This document shows positions 45,808-57,205 of a DNA stretch of 64,000 nucleotides, piece after piece. The position numbers and the translations under genes were made by a program. The stretch covers positions 551,164-615,163 of the forward strand of contig JAQJVL010000250.1 of assembly GCA_035578905.1 (NCBI GenBank), given 5' to 3'. Every line of letters starts with the position of its first letter. The stretch's first letter is position 1. The DNA comes from Stictocephala bisonia. Lineage: Eukaryota > Arthropoda > Insecta > Hemiptera > Membracidae. The notes under the pieces are model-generated. The model was not told where the DNA came from and searched no databases. It saw nothing but the letters and a program-made list of their open reading frames with translations.

Positions 45808-46383
45808 CAATGGTTCCCAACCTTTTGTCACCAAGGACCACTAGAAACTATAACAATCGGAGGACCACAATATATTTTAGAAAAATTAAACTAACAAAAG
45901 AAAACCCATTTTATATTCCAAAGTTGTATTGAAATTTAAAAAAAATTGTATATAGAACACACTATAAAAATTATAGTAGTGCATCAAAAACTGGCCCATA
46001 AAACGTAAAATAAACGCTCAATCTCTCACTAACTTGTTGTTACATTTCAGTTCACTGCGAAGTACAATTTCAATATTTGGCTTCAAAGAAGTTATAGTAA
46101 TATGGCAAAAATATGACCTACCTCATTATTATTAGCATAAATATAGATAACAAGGCCTGTTAATATTTTGAGTGTTATCTTGAAGCACTGAGGCCCTTAT
46201 CAGGCACAACAGATATTCTACTTTAAATTAAATTTTTCAAAAGAATGTTGCACTGAAAAAAATGTAGAGTACAAATTACACTATCATTATATTTCGCAAT
46301 GAAGTATAAATAAAATCTGTTATCTAGAACCTTCTGGTGGACCTCTTGAGACCTTCCTGTGGACGACTGGTTGAGAACCACTT
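45808..46383. mobile_element. hAT-type MITE (576 bp)
   Basis: The left end CAATGGTTCCCAACC (45808) and right end GGTTGAGAACCACTT (to 46383) are imperfect inverted repeats of the CAGnGGTTCTCAACC type known from hAT transposons. They are flanked by 8-bp words GTATAGAG (left) and CTATGGAG (right) that match at 6 of 8 positions, as expected for an old 8-bp target duplication. The interior has no transposase coding, so it is non-autonomous. The minus-strand 99-codon frame at 46320-46619 crosses its border and is not accepted. Confidence 0.8.
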
Positions 46384-47600
46384 CTATGGAGGAACGTATA
46401 TAAGTTTACTTCACTTGTTTTCTGTAAATCAGTGTCTTTAATGGTTGATGTTTTAAATGAAAGTAGAATCATGAACCTGACCGCTGCAGTTTGTAAGGTC
46501 TCCAATGTGTACACCACCTCATTTATCAAATCTAACAACCAATCAAAGAGCAAGAAAAATGTGCAACTAAATTGAAAGGTAAATTTTGTAACATTAAAAT
46601 TACTTTTGCAGTGTTTCAAAAGACTAACTCTTTAGAAATGAAGTAATTTTCGTTGTAGAGAACAATGCAACCTTTTGTTTGGATGACTTATACTTAGGAG
46701 ATAAAATATACCATCTGATTTATAAAACAGATTTCTTAAAACAAGTAAACATTGCGTGATGTCTCACAATTAACTTGATCAGTTTATTATTGCAATACAA
46801 TTACCGGTATGTCAATTTGAAAGAGAATTGATTGAAAAAAAACAGAAATCACATGTGAGGTACTTATTACTGCACATATTGAACAGGAAAAGCTTTGAAA
46901 TTCAAAGTTATAATTAGATTTCAGCTCTACTGCTCTGCTGTCAGATAACAATATCTAAGGCAGAAAGACATAAAAGAGTTATTACGTATGACTTCAAATA
47001 GCTTTAAAGGGATTTAAAATTTATTTTAAGCCTTTAAAAGCAAAAATAGGAATGCAGACAAACTATTTAAATCATAGAAATAACATTTATAACTTTATAC
47101 TTCATGAGTGTTTTTATTTTGTATTGGTATATCAAAGGATGTTTATCTGTGTCCTAATTATAAATTTTCTTTAAATGTAATAGATGTATATAAAAAAGTA
47201 ATGCAAATTAATGATTGTGCTGTAATTTTAATTAGTACAGTCCAGATTTAACTTTGAATTACAATTTTGCATGATAATATGGCTTAAGGCACATAGAGGT
47301 AGACATGTAAATTAAAATTTTATTACAACTAAACATTTCACAATGAATTTGAATGAAATATAACAAGTAATCTGAAACAGAAAATTGGAATATCACTTTA
47401 ATGAAATAATACAACATGAGAAATCAAAAGAACTAAACATTCTTACACATTTTTGTTAATTACATGTTGTACTTTGCAAACAGATACTGATTTATAGTTT
47501 GTTGCTAACTCTGGAAGGTATTTACGTCCACTGAAGTCACAAAATCTATTCAACAATTACCCTATACATAATTTACTTTAATAAAAGTATATTAATGTAA
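46384..47600. other. No gene seen
   Basis: AT-rich, without convincing frames or known repeat termini. Confidence 0.4.
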
Positions 47601-48563
47601 AATTAACAAAATTGTAGGTAACTGTCACAAACTTTCTCCCCTTCCGTTTGTTATGACAGATTGTTTAAAAAATGTTATAACTCAAAAACTATTAATGTTA
47701 GGGATATGCGATTTTTACTCAAATATTTTACATTGCAATTCATATATTTCCTGAAAATTTAATCAAACCCGTTAGAGCCATTTTTGAGTAAATTCCATTT
47801 TTGTATGTTTTTGTACATAAAAAAAGCTATAAATACACATACATACCAAATTTCACCAAAATATCTATCTGTTTGGTCTCCAGCAAAGTGCACAAACACA
47901 CACACACACACACACACGGACAGACACTAAATTTTTTTTCAAAACACCACTTTTTTGGATTCAGAATTTTTGGGTAAAATGGATTTTTAGACCAACTTGT
48001 AAAAATTTTTTTATGGTCACAACACTTTCTCTATGCTAATACATATGGGAAAAAGTAAAAAATGTAATGGCAGTTTGACTATAAATATGTTTAAGGATAG
48101 AAACAAAAATTTTAGAATGACTGCAAACTATAACTTGCCAAACTGAACCTACATTAATATAATCTTCAAACATTCAGGCTATACACAACTTTAACAAAAG
48201 AACTTGATCTCCCTCCCTCCACCCCAACATATGAAATATTTTAATTCCATCCCTTTTAGTTGCTTATTGTTGAACTCAATTAGTTCTAGCCAATCACTTT
48301 GGTTACATTTTAATATTAATGACAGAATAACTAATGACCAGAAACTTTAACAAAGATTATGAATAATAAAAAATAACAGACCATGTGATTGACATCCTCT
48401 TTTTTACAGATTAAATTAAAACTATAAAGTTAATCACTTCAAAATAATTCAATACAAATTTAATAAATTCATTTTGTCAAAAGAGACAGTATTTAAAGAA
48501 AATATTTACATAACATGAATTGTTAACATGTTTACTTAAAATGGCAAATAGTCTTAAGTAAAA
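47600..48563. repeat. Tandem duplication, copy 1
   Basis: Pairs with 49010-49984 at an offset of 1421 bp. From about 48071 to 48563 the two copies align without any indel and differ at one base that I can find (ttgttgaactc against ttgttgtactc). The left half (47600-48045) is also homologous but heavily diverged, with many indels. A (CA)n run at 47893-47916 falls in the diverged half. Confidence 0.9.
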
Positions 48564-49009
48564 TCATATGTACAGTAATTACACAACTATATAGATTGCT
48601 TTCAGTCAGAACAATTATGTTTACAAATCACCTTACAATAGGATGTAGACAGCTTTTACAAGTACCTCAATAGGCTGATACAAAATAACGAGGGGCCTAA
48701 GTTGTAGCACAAAACATGAACATATATTAATCGACCGCACAGGCACTACTTTTGAGTCAAACTGAACATAACCAAACATAATATTAAGAATTTAAAACGA
48801 TATTGTAGAGTTATAAACCCCACCAATTGGTTGCAGCACAGCCAATTTTTTAAATGAGCATAAACATGAAAATGGCCAATAAACATTTAAAAAAATTTTT
48901 GAAATAGTATCTACGGTCTAATATTTCAATATATTTCTAAATTAGAGTGATCACAATAACACAGTAGTGAAGTTTTACACTAAAATAATTTACTTATAAT
49001 AAAAGTAAT
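48564..49009. other. Spacer between duplication copies
   Basis: AT-rich, no gene or repeat recognised. Confidence 0.4.
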
Positions 49010-49984
49010 TTGTAACAATTAAATAAATTATTAGGTAACGTCAAAACTTTCTGCACCTTCCCAGTCTTCTATGACAATCTTTAAAAATGTTATCAAACTA
49101 CTAAAAATTTTTATGTGAATGTAGTTGGGATACATCGTTTTCCTACTACAAATACTTTACATTGGTACAATCATATTCCTAATTTATTTTAAACACTTCG
49201 TGAAGCCAATTTTTGAGTAAAATTCATTTTGATGTTTTTCTCCTGAACAAAAAAACTATATCTTTTACAACATACTACCAAATTTCACAAATATCTAAGC
49301 TATTTGGTCTAGACAGTGCAAAACATCACACCACGTGCACAAACAAAATTTTTTTTCAACACACACCACTCTTTTTGGATTCAGAACTATTTTTGGGTGA
49401 AATGGATTTTTAGACCAATTTTGTAAATTTTTATGGCAACAACACCTTTCTCTATGCTAATACATATGGAAAAAGTTAAAAAATGTAATGGCAGTTTGAC
49501 TATAAATATGTTTAAGGATAGAAACAAAAATTTTAGAATGACTGCAAACTATAACTTGCCAAACTGAACCTACATTAATATAATCTTCAAACATTCAGGC
49601 TATACACAACTTTAACAAAAGAACTTGATCTCCCTCCCTCCACCCCAACATATGAAATATTTTAATTCCATCCCTTTTAGTTGCTTATTGTTGTACTCAA
49701 TTAGTTCTAGCCAATCACTTTGGTTACATTTTAATATTAATGACAGAATAACTAATGACCAGAAACTTTAACAAAGATTATGAATAATAAAAAATAACAG
49801 ACCATGTGATTGACATCCTCTTTTTTACAGATTAAATTAAAACTATAAAGTTAATCACTTCAAAATAATTCAATACAAATTTAATAAATTCATTTTGTCA
49901 AAAGAGACAGTATTTAAAGAAAATATTTACATAACATGAATTGTTAACATGTTTACTTAAAATGGCAAATAGTCTTAAGTAAAA
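49010..49984. repeat. Tandem duplication, copy 2
   Basis: See copy 1. The 49010-49465 half differs from 47600-48045 by scattered short insertions and deletions, while 49492-49984 is almost identical to 48071-48563. The identity changes abruptly around 49466-49490. The 66-codon frame at 49213-49413 is absent from copy 1 and rejected. Confidence 0.9.
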
Positions 49985-50360
49985 CTTGATTAAAATAAAA
50001 CAAGAATCAGGCAATAATCCTTACACACATGAGTACTGATCTACCAAATATTAACATGAACATATACAATTAACTGAAGTATAATTTAGATAAGTTTAAG
50101 GACAGAAGCTGCCATGTGTCACCACGCCAATCTCTCATAAAACTTATTTACATAACAGAAATGAGCTGATACAAAATCACCATACTGAGGCACTGTAGAA
50201 GTTACATCCAAAAAGATAAATTTGTTATCAAATAAATAAATTAACACATTAGGACACAAGACTCCAAAACCAACTTCACTGAGTTAATAAACACCTGTCT
50301 CACAGGTCTATCTATATACACTCTTTAAATAGACTTTATCAAATAAAACTAATAAAATTC
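49985..50360. other. Unique sequence left of the 135-bp array
   Basis: No gene recognised. If the array monomer really derives from the last exon of a minus-strand gene, this would be its 3' untranslated region. Confidence 0.3.
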
Positions 50361-53335
50361 TTTTATGGTGAACTAGACTAGTGCTGGATGAGAACATCTG
50401 GTACTTCCTCCTGCAACAAACAAATACCTCTTATCATTGTGGTACAACACTACTGACCTAACTCTAGGTTTAACACATTCAGTGCTAAGGCTGTATTTTA
50501 TGGTGAACTAGACTAGTGCTGGATGAGAACATCTGGTACTTCCTCCTGCAACAAACAAATACCTCTTATCATTGTGGTACAACACTACTGACCTAACTCT
50601 AGGTTTAACACATTCAGTGCTAAGGCCGTATTTTATGGTGAACTAGACTAGTGCTGGATGAGAACATCTGGTACTTCCTCCTGCAACAAACAAATACCTC
50701 TTATCATTGTGGTACAACACTACTGACCTAACTCTAGGTTTAACACATTCAGTGCTAAGGCCTGTATTTTATGGTGAACTAGACTAGTGCTGGATGAGAA
50801 CATCTGGTACTTCCTCCTGCAACAAACAAATACCTCTTATCATTGTGGTACAACACTACTGACCTAACTCTAGGTTTAACACATTCAGTGCTAAGGCTGT
50901 ATTTTATGGTGAACTAGACTAGTGCTGGATGAGAACATCTGGTACTTCCTCCTGCAACAAACAAATACCTCTTATCATTGTGGTACAACACTACTGACCT
51001 AACTCTAGGTTTAACACATTCAGTGCTAAGGCCTGTATTTTATGGTGAACTAGACTAGTGCTGGATGAGAACATCTGGTACTTCCTCCTGCAACAAACAA
51101 ATACCTCTTATCATTGTGGTACAACACTACTGACCTAACTCTAGGTTTAACACATTCAGTGCTAAGGCCGTATTTTATGGTGAACTAGACTAGTGCTGGA
51201 TGAGAACATCTGGTACTTCCTCCTGCAACAAACAAATACCTCTTATCATTGTGGTACAACACTACTGACCTAACTCTAGGTTTAACACATTCAGTGCTAA
51301 GGCCTGTATTTTATGGTGAACTAGACTAGTGCTGGATGAGAACATCTGGTACTTCCTCCTGCAACAAACAAATACCTCTTATCATTGTGGTACAACACTA
51401 CTGACCTAACTCTAGGTTTAACACATTCAGTGCTAAGGCCGTATTTTATGGTGAACTAGACTAGTGCTGGATGAGAACATCTGGTACTTCCTCCTGCAAC
51501 AAACAAATACCTCTTATCATTGTGGTACAACACTACTGACCTAACTCTAGGTTTAACACATTCAGTGCTAAGGCCGTATTTTATGGTGAACTAGACTAGT
51601 GCTGGATGAGAACATCTGGTACTTCCTCCTGCAACAAACAAATACCTCTTATCATTGTGGTACAACACTACTGACCTAACTCTAGGTTTAACACATTCAG
51701 TGCTAAGGCCGTATTTTATGGTGAACTAGACTAGTGCTGGATGAGAACATCTGGTACTTCCTCCTGCAACAAACAAATACCTCTTATCATTGTGGTACAA
51801 CACTACTGACCTAACTCTAGGTTTAACACATTCAGTGCTAAGGCCGTATTTTATGGTGAACTAGACTAGTGCTGGATGAGAACATCTGGTACTTCCTCCT
51901 GCAACAAACAAATACCTCTTATCATTGTGGTACAACACTACTGACCTAACTCTAGGTTTAACACATTCAGTGCTAAGGCCGTATTTTATGGTGAACTAGA
52001 CTAGTGCTGGATGAGAACATCTGGTACTTCCTCCTGCAACAAACAAATACCTCTTATCATTGTGGTACAACACTACTGACCTAACTCTAGGTTTAACACA
52101 TTCAGTGCTAAGGCCGTATTTTATGGTGAACTAGACTAGTGCTGGATGAGAACATCTGGTACTTCCTCCTGCAACAAACAAATACCTCTTATCATTGTGG
52201 TACAACACTACTGACCTAACTCTAGGTTTAACACATTCAGTGCTAAGGCCGTATTTTATGGTGAACTAGACTAGTGCTGGATGAGAACATCTGGTACTTC
52301 CTCCTGCAACAAACAAATACCTCTTATCATTGTGGTACAACACTACTGACCTAACTCTAGGTTTAACACATTCAGTGCTAAGGCCGTATTTTATGGTGAA
52401 CTAGACTAGTGCTGGATGAGAACATCTGGTACTTCCTCCTGCAACAAACAAATACCTCTTATCATTGTGGTACAACACTACTGAACTAACTCTAGGTTTA
52501 ACACATTCAGTGCTAAGGCCGTATTTTATGGTGAACTAGACTAGTGCTGGATGAGAACATCTGGTACTTCCTCCTGCAACAAACAAATACCTCTTATCAT
52601 TGTGGTACAACACTACTGAACTAACTCTAGGTTTAACACATTCAGTGCTAAGGCTGTATTTTATGGTGAACTAGACTAGTGCTGGATGAGAACATCTGGT
52701 ACTTCCTCCTGCAACAAACAAATACCTCTTATCATTGTGGTACAACACTACTGAACTAACTCTAGGTTTAACACATTCAGTGCTAAGGCTGTATTTTATG
52801 GTGAACTAGACTAGTGCTGGATGAGAACATCTGGTACTTCCTCCTGCAACAAACAAATACCTCTTATCATTGTGGTACAACACTACTGACCTAACTCTAG
52901 GTTTAACACATTCAGTGCTAAGGCTGTATTTTATGGTGAACTAGACTAGTGCTGGATGAGAACATCTGGTACTTCCTCCTGCAACAAACAAATACCTCTT
53001 ATCATTGTGGTACAACACTACTGACCTAACTCTAGGTTTAACACATTCAGTGCTAAGGCTGTATTTTATGGTGAACTAGACTAGTGCTGGATGAGAACAT
53101 CTGGTACTTCCTCCTGCAACAAACAAATACCTCTTATCATTGTGGTACAACACTACTGACCTAACTCTAGGTTTAACACATTCAGTGCTAAGGCTGTATT
53201 TTATGGTGAACTAGACTAGTGCTGGATGAGAACATCTGGTACTTCCTCCTGCAACAAACAAATACCTCTTATCATTGTGGTACAACACTACTGACCTAAC
53301 TCTAGGTTTAACACATTCAGTGCTAAGGCTGTATT
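50361..53335. repeat. 135/136-bp tandem array (22 copies) containing a transposon terminus
   Basis: TTTTATGGTGAACTAG recurs at 50361, 50496, 50631, 50767 and onwards. Units with GGCCGTA or GGCTGTA are 135 bp; those with GGCCTGTA are 136 bp. Copies are otherwise almost identical; three consecutive units near 52480-52760 share CTGAACTAAC in place of CTGACCTAAC. Each unit ends TTAACACATTCAGTGCTAAG, the terminus of the TTAA element that follows at 53308. On the minus strand each unit has a clear splice-acceptor-like tract (TTTGTTTGTTGCAG) followed by a short open stretch, and 135 is divisible by three. Confidence 0.97.
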
Positions 53336-54074
53336 TTTGTTTTCACCATGTGTGGCTGCATATATAAATTAAAAACACCCCAATGGCTGAACATTTTATT
53401 TCCAAAAACTCAGTTTTGTGGTTGTGTAGTGTCACTTTATATCTGTTAGAAGTAGTCTATATATGTGGAAGGCTAAAAAAAAATAAATTTTATTTATGGC
53501 CGTTTGGTTGGCCATCAGCCCCTGGTGAACGACTTTGCCGAAAAAGTAATGTCCAAGATTTTTTACCCCACTTTGTAATAAACTAGTTAGTAATATAAGA
53601 AATTAAGTAAAACACATAAAAAAGAAAAAAAAAAATACTATTATCTGGTTCATTTCTAACATTCTTTCACAATTATAGACTAATCTGAGAAAAATTTTTC
53701 AACAAATGTTACAGAACATAATTCAGGTTGGTCAGGGCGTTTGTAGAAGATAAATATAGTATTTTTAATTTTTCCTTCTTTCAAGTACATTCTACATCTT
53801 TTTTACTTAATTTTACTCATAATTTATCTAACAAACAAATTAAAAATAGTAATAGAAACTCCAAAAATAACTGTAACCGGAAACTGAAAACCACATCCTA
53901 CTCGTAGGATACTGCAGAAGTATGGGACCTACCAGCAAGCGTTCCCGGAAAAGGCTGGGTGAAGATTGACACAATAATAAGAGTGAGGCAGTATGGCCGA
54001 CTAGACGGCCATTCAGCCACTAGCGGTTAGACGGCGTGGCCGAATTTATGGCCACGTAGCACTGAATGTGTTAA
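53308..54074. mobile_element. piggyBac-like non-autonomous element (759 bp plus TTAA at both ends)
   Basis: TTAA at 53308-53311 is followed by CACATTCAGTGCTA; the right end is TAGCACTGAATGTG followed by TTAA at 54071-54074. These are 14-bp perfect terminal inverted repeats with a TTAA target duplication, the hallmark of piggyBac-type insertion. Beyond the first 14 bp the ends diverge; the right subterminal part has a foldback GGCCGAATTTATGGCC. No transposase is encoded; the 67-codon frame at 53383-53586 is not recognised. Its left end overlaps the last unit of the 135-bp array. Confidence 0.85.
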
Positions 54075-54189
54075 GAGAAACTGCAGTTTCCAGGCATGTG
54101 CTTGATGTAAAGCTTTAAACATGAATTTAACCAACAATCTGTAAAACAATACTACAAAAAAGAATATTTTATTTTAAAGACATTAATAT

Positions 54190-54450
54190 AAATTTCTATT
54201 GCTAGGCTGGCCTTACAAGCATAGTTCATGGAGGGGATGTTATGCTCTATAATAGATTTCTGCAGACAACATAACTGTTGTAAACTGTGTACCTCAGACT
54301 GCAGGGTAACATGGCCCAGTTTCAGCTCAGGGTGACTCTGCGGCCCAAAGACATCAATTTGCACTTTTGTTGTGTTGTTTTTCATTTGCTTAAGTTTTTG
54401 GTTTATTTTCATCAGAAGTGTTGTATCCAAGTCAGTAAAATTTGTACTTG
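54190..54450 (-). CDS. Possible coding exon, minus strand
   Basis: A minus-strand frame open from after a TGA near 54450 encodes a protein-like sequence: a Lys-rich helix (LLMKINQKLKQMKNN), then KVQIDVFGPQSHPELKLGHV, then LQQLCCLQKSIIEHNIPSMN. Its composition is much more protein-like than the AT-rich background. A donor-like TGCTT|GTAAGG lies at about 54215 on the minus strand. No convincing acceptor was found upstream. I do not recognise the family. Confidence 0.4.
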
Positions 54451-54992
54451 ATCATATCATGCGCTTCTCTGAGCTGATTACAGTTTAATCTACTATAACG
54501 TTTGAATTTACCATAGTCAAATTCCTTCGTTAAAACTTATTCTCCATGACGTTTTCCCACATATTCACTTTTTTTGTCTTTTCAAATGAGAACTTAAATG
54601 TAATAACATCCAAGATATAATTCTCGTCATTGACTATGCTAAAGTTATGAGTGCACGATGTAACTGTGAATGACTAGCGGTCATGATTACCACGGCCGCA
54701 ACTTGACTTTGGTGAACCTCCCTTTGTTACCTACCTCACGAACCTGCATCTCATCTTTTGGCTGGCCTTATAATAATGACAGACAACACATACATTTTTA
54801 ATTTTATTGTAAATAATAGTGGATACCTCTGCACACTTTACACACCAACAATCTGTATTGAGAGCCTTAAGTTATTGGAATAAGTATTTTAATACAAAGA
54901 ACGGTGTCTTAAAACTCCAGAGCACAAACCCAAGCTAAGAAAGTCATATACTGTTTAAGACGTCGAGTAAGCATAAAATGCTGCACACAGTG
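54451..54992. other. No gene seen
   Basis: Mixed composition with no feature recognised. Confidence 0.3.
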
Positions 54993-55562
54993 AAAGAATG
55001 AGCATATTTATTAAGAAGCATAGTTGCCACTCTTTGGTCCTGATATTCAGCAAGGAGTGACCAACCATGAAGGGTACTTGAGTTGGAGTTTATTGAATGT
55101 TATATGGCACTACCATAAAGTATTTGTCAAATTAAAGAATGAGCATATTTATTAAGAAGCATAGTTGCCACTCTTTGGTCCTGATATTCAGCAAGGAGTG
55201 ACCAACCATGAAGGGTACTTGAGTTGGAGTTTATTGAATGTTATATGGCACTACCATAAAGTATTTGTCAAATTAAAGAATGAGCATATTTATTAAGAAG
55301 CATAGTTGCCACTCTTTGGTCCTGATATTCAGCAAGGAGTGACCAACCATGAAGGGTACTTGAGTTGGAGTTTATTGAATGTTATATGGCACTACCATAA
55401 AGAATTTGTCAAATTAAAGAATGAGCATATTTATTAAGAAGCATAGTTGCCACTCTTTGGTCCTGATATTCAGCAAGGAGTGACCAACCATGAAGGGTAC
55501 TTGAGTTGGAGTTTATTGAATGTTATATGGCACTACCATAAAGTATTTGTCAAATTAAAGAA
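54993..55562. repeat. 141-bp tandem array (4 copies)
   Basis: AAAGAATGAGCATATTTATT starts at 54993, 55134, 55275 and 55416, and a last AAAGAAT begins at 55557, so the period is exactly 141 bp. One base differs in the third copy (aagaatttg for aagtatttg). On the minus strand each unit has a 33-codon frame (LHGWSLLAEYQDQRVATMLL) that looks protein-like but ends in a stop within every unit. Confidence 0.96.
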
Positions 55563-56380
55563 TCCATTTTTCCTGTAATAGCATCCACTAAAAAGAAGTC
55601 ACTCAAATATGCTGCTTGTAATAAAATTATAAACCAAAAGTCTGACAGTCTTCATTGCGCATGCTTATGTTGTGTATATTTCATGTTGATTGTAAAACAT
55701 CACCGTAAGTAGATCTGTTAAATAATGTAATGACTTATTAATAAGAACATTGACTTCATGAGTATGCGAGGAGTGCAGATGAAATGAGACTAATCCAAGT
55801 AAGCCTCCTCGCTCGTTGACTCATTTAAACGAAATTCAGTGTGTCAGTTTAGTGGGTATACAAAAATCTTAACAGACCAAAGATAACCCTCCTCCACATC
55901 TTCAAGTTTATGATTTGACCAAAATATCAATAGACATCAGGAAAGAACTTAGTTTCTTTTAGCTGAGGATGCAAATCTATGCAATTACAAACCAAGTTGG
56001 GGCAGCTGACTATTTTTTATTGACCAACAATAATGGTTCTTTCTCTAGTGAAGTTAAAAATCAGTTAAAATATTTGCAATGATCAGGATAGGTCAAACTG
56101 AAATGTTCTTTGTTGTAGCCTATCTTAGATTAAAAAAACCTCCAGTATATAAATATTTTTTTATATTAACTATTTTATTTTGATGCTTACAGGTGTTATT
56201 AACTGTCAAAATATACAATTTAATTATTCCAACTGTTCATAATAGAATGAAATTAGAGAGGATTATTGCTTGTTGTTGTGTTTTGGTTTTTCATGAGCTA
56301 CTGTAATGAAAGAATAATTAAGTTGGAAAATAAAACATGTTTTTTTTATTGCAAGTGATTATTGCCGTGATATTCAAATT
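55563..56380. other. No gene seen
   Basis: AT-rich; no convincing frame or repeat. Confidence 0.35.
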
Positions 56381-56404
56381 TATAGAAATCATATGATTTC
56401 TATA
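56381..56404. repeat. 24-bp perfect palindrome
   Basis: TATAGAAATCAT and its exact reverse complement abut with no loop. Origin unknown. Confidence 0.85.
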
Positions 56405-57091
56405 GTGATAGAAATTTGGCGACCTTGACAGGACAGTTTCTTGAATGAAGCTTGAAGAAATGCAAGCAACAAGGCTATGCCAAGTTCTCTTCACTGGTGG
56501 TCTGCCGACAAGTGTTGGTAAAGCAGACTTATAGTTTTATGCCGTAGCAAATTTTGGCTTGTTCTTGGATCGCTGTCTCTCTTATATGTTGATAATGCAC
56601 ACCATGTGTGAGTGTCTTCTTTTGTTTGTTCTTTGTCTTGGTGTGTTGTTTTCATTGGTTATATGGTGTCTGTGCCTTTTGTTGCCTCGTTCGTCCTTTG
56701 ATTTTGTTATGCTGTTCCGGCTGTTGTGCCATTTCATATGATATTGTTGCAACCAGCTGCGGTAGCTCAATTGCGTTTGGAAGGTAGGAAGACTAAGGTC
56801 TAATCATAATACTGCATTACACGTTTTTAAAATTCAGCTGACGCTCAGCTTCTGACTAGAATAGAGCAGACAGTGGAGGAGGCCGCCATATTGGTAACAG
56901 TTCCGGCTTCACTTAGATTGCTGTGTGTCTATTCTATTTTATTCTTTGTTATGTGATATGAGCAGCTAACGACCTTAGGGTAACTTTTGGTTAAGTTCTC
57001 ATGTTCTGGTAATTATTTTTAAAAAGGGAAATTTTGATTACTGTTTCAGGTTATTACTCTTGCCCTGGCTTTTGAGCTATTAATATATGGT
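56405..57091. other. No firmly recognisable gene
   Basis: At 56760-56810 a GGTAGCTCAATTG phrase resembles a polymerase III A box, but no B box follows, so a SINE head is only a possibility. The two overlapping frames near 56570-56770 on opposite strands show no motif. Confidence 0.3.
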
Positions 57092-57205
57092 CCTTTCTGA
57101 GCTAAGTCGAACTCAGATAGTAACAATGACTACACTTGTTCATCTGCACTCATCACCCCTCATATTCGCCTACTTCTCTACGATTGGCATCTTAGAAATG
57201 AATAA
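57092..57205 (+). mobile_element. Worn 3' fragment of the 42-kb/62-kb SINE
   Basis: CTTTCTGAGCTAAGTCGAAC, tagtaacaatgactac, atctgcactcat, atattcgcctacttctctac and gattggcatcttagaaatga align in order with the SINE body and 3' end at 62640-62750. The tRNA head and tail are missing. Confidence 0.7.

Noticed and set aside
50361..53335. WD40-type protein encoded by the 135-bp array
   Set aside because: One unit-length frame looks blade-like, but it has a stop in every unit and a single short match is not enough to name a family.
55010..55560. Ankyrin-like repeat protein encoded by the 141-bp array
   Set aside because: Each unit contains in-frame stops, so no continuous protein is possible, and the motif match was weak.
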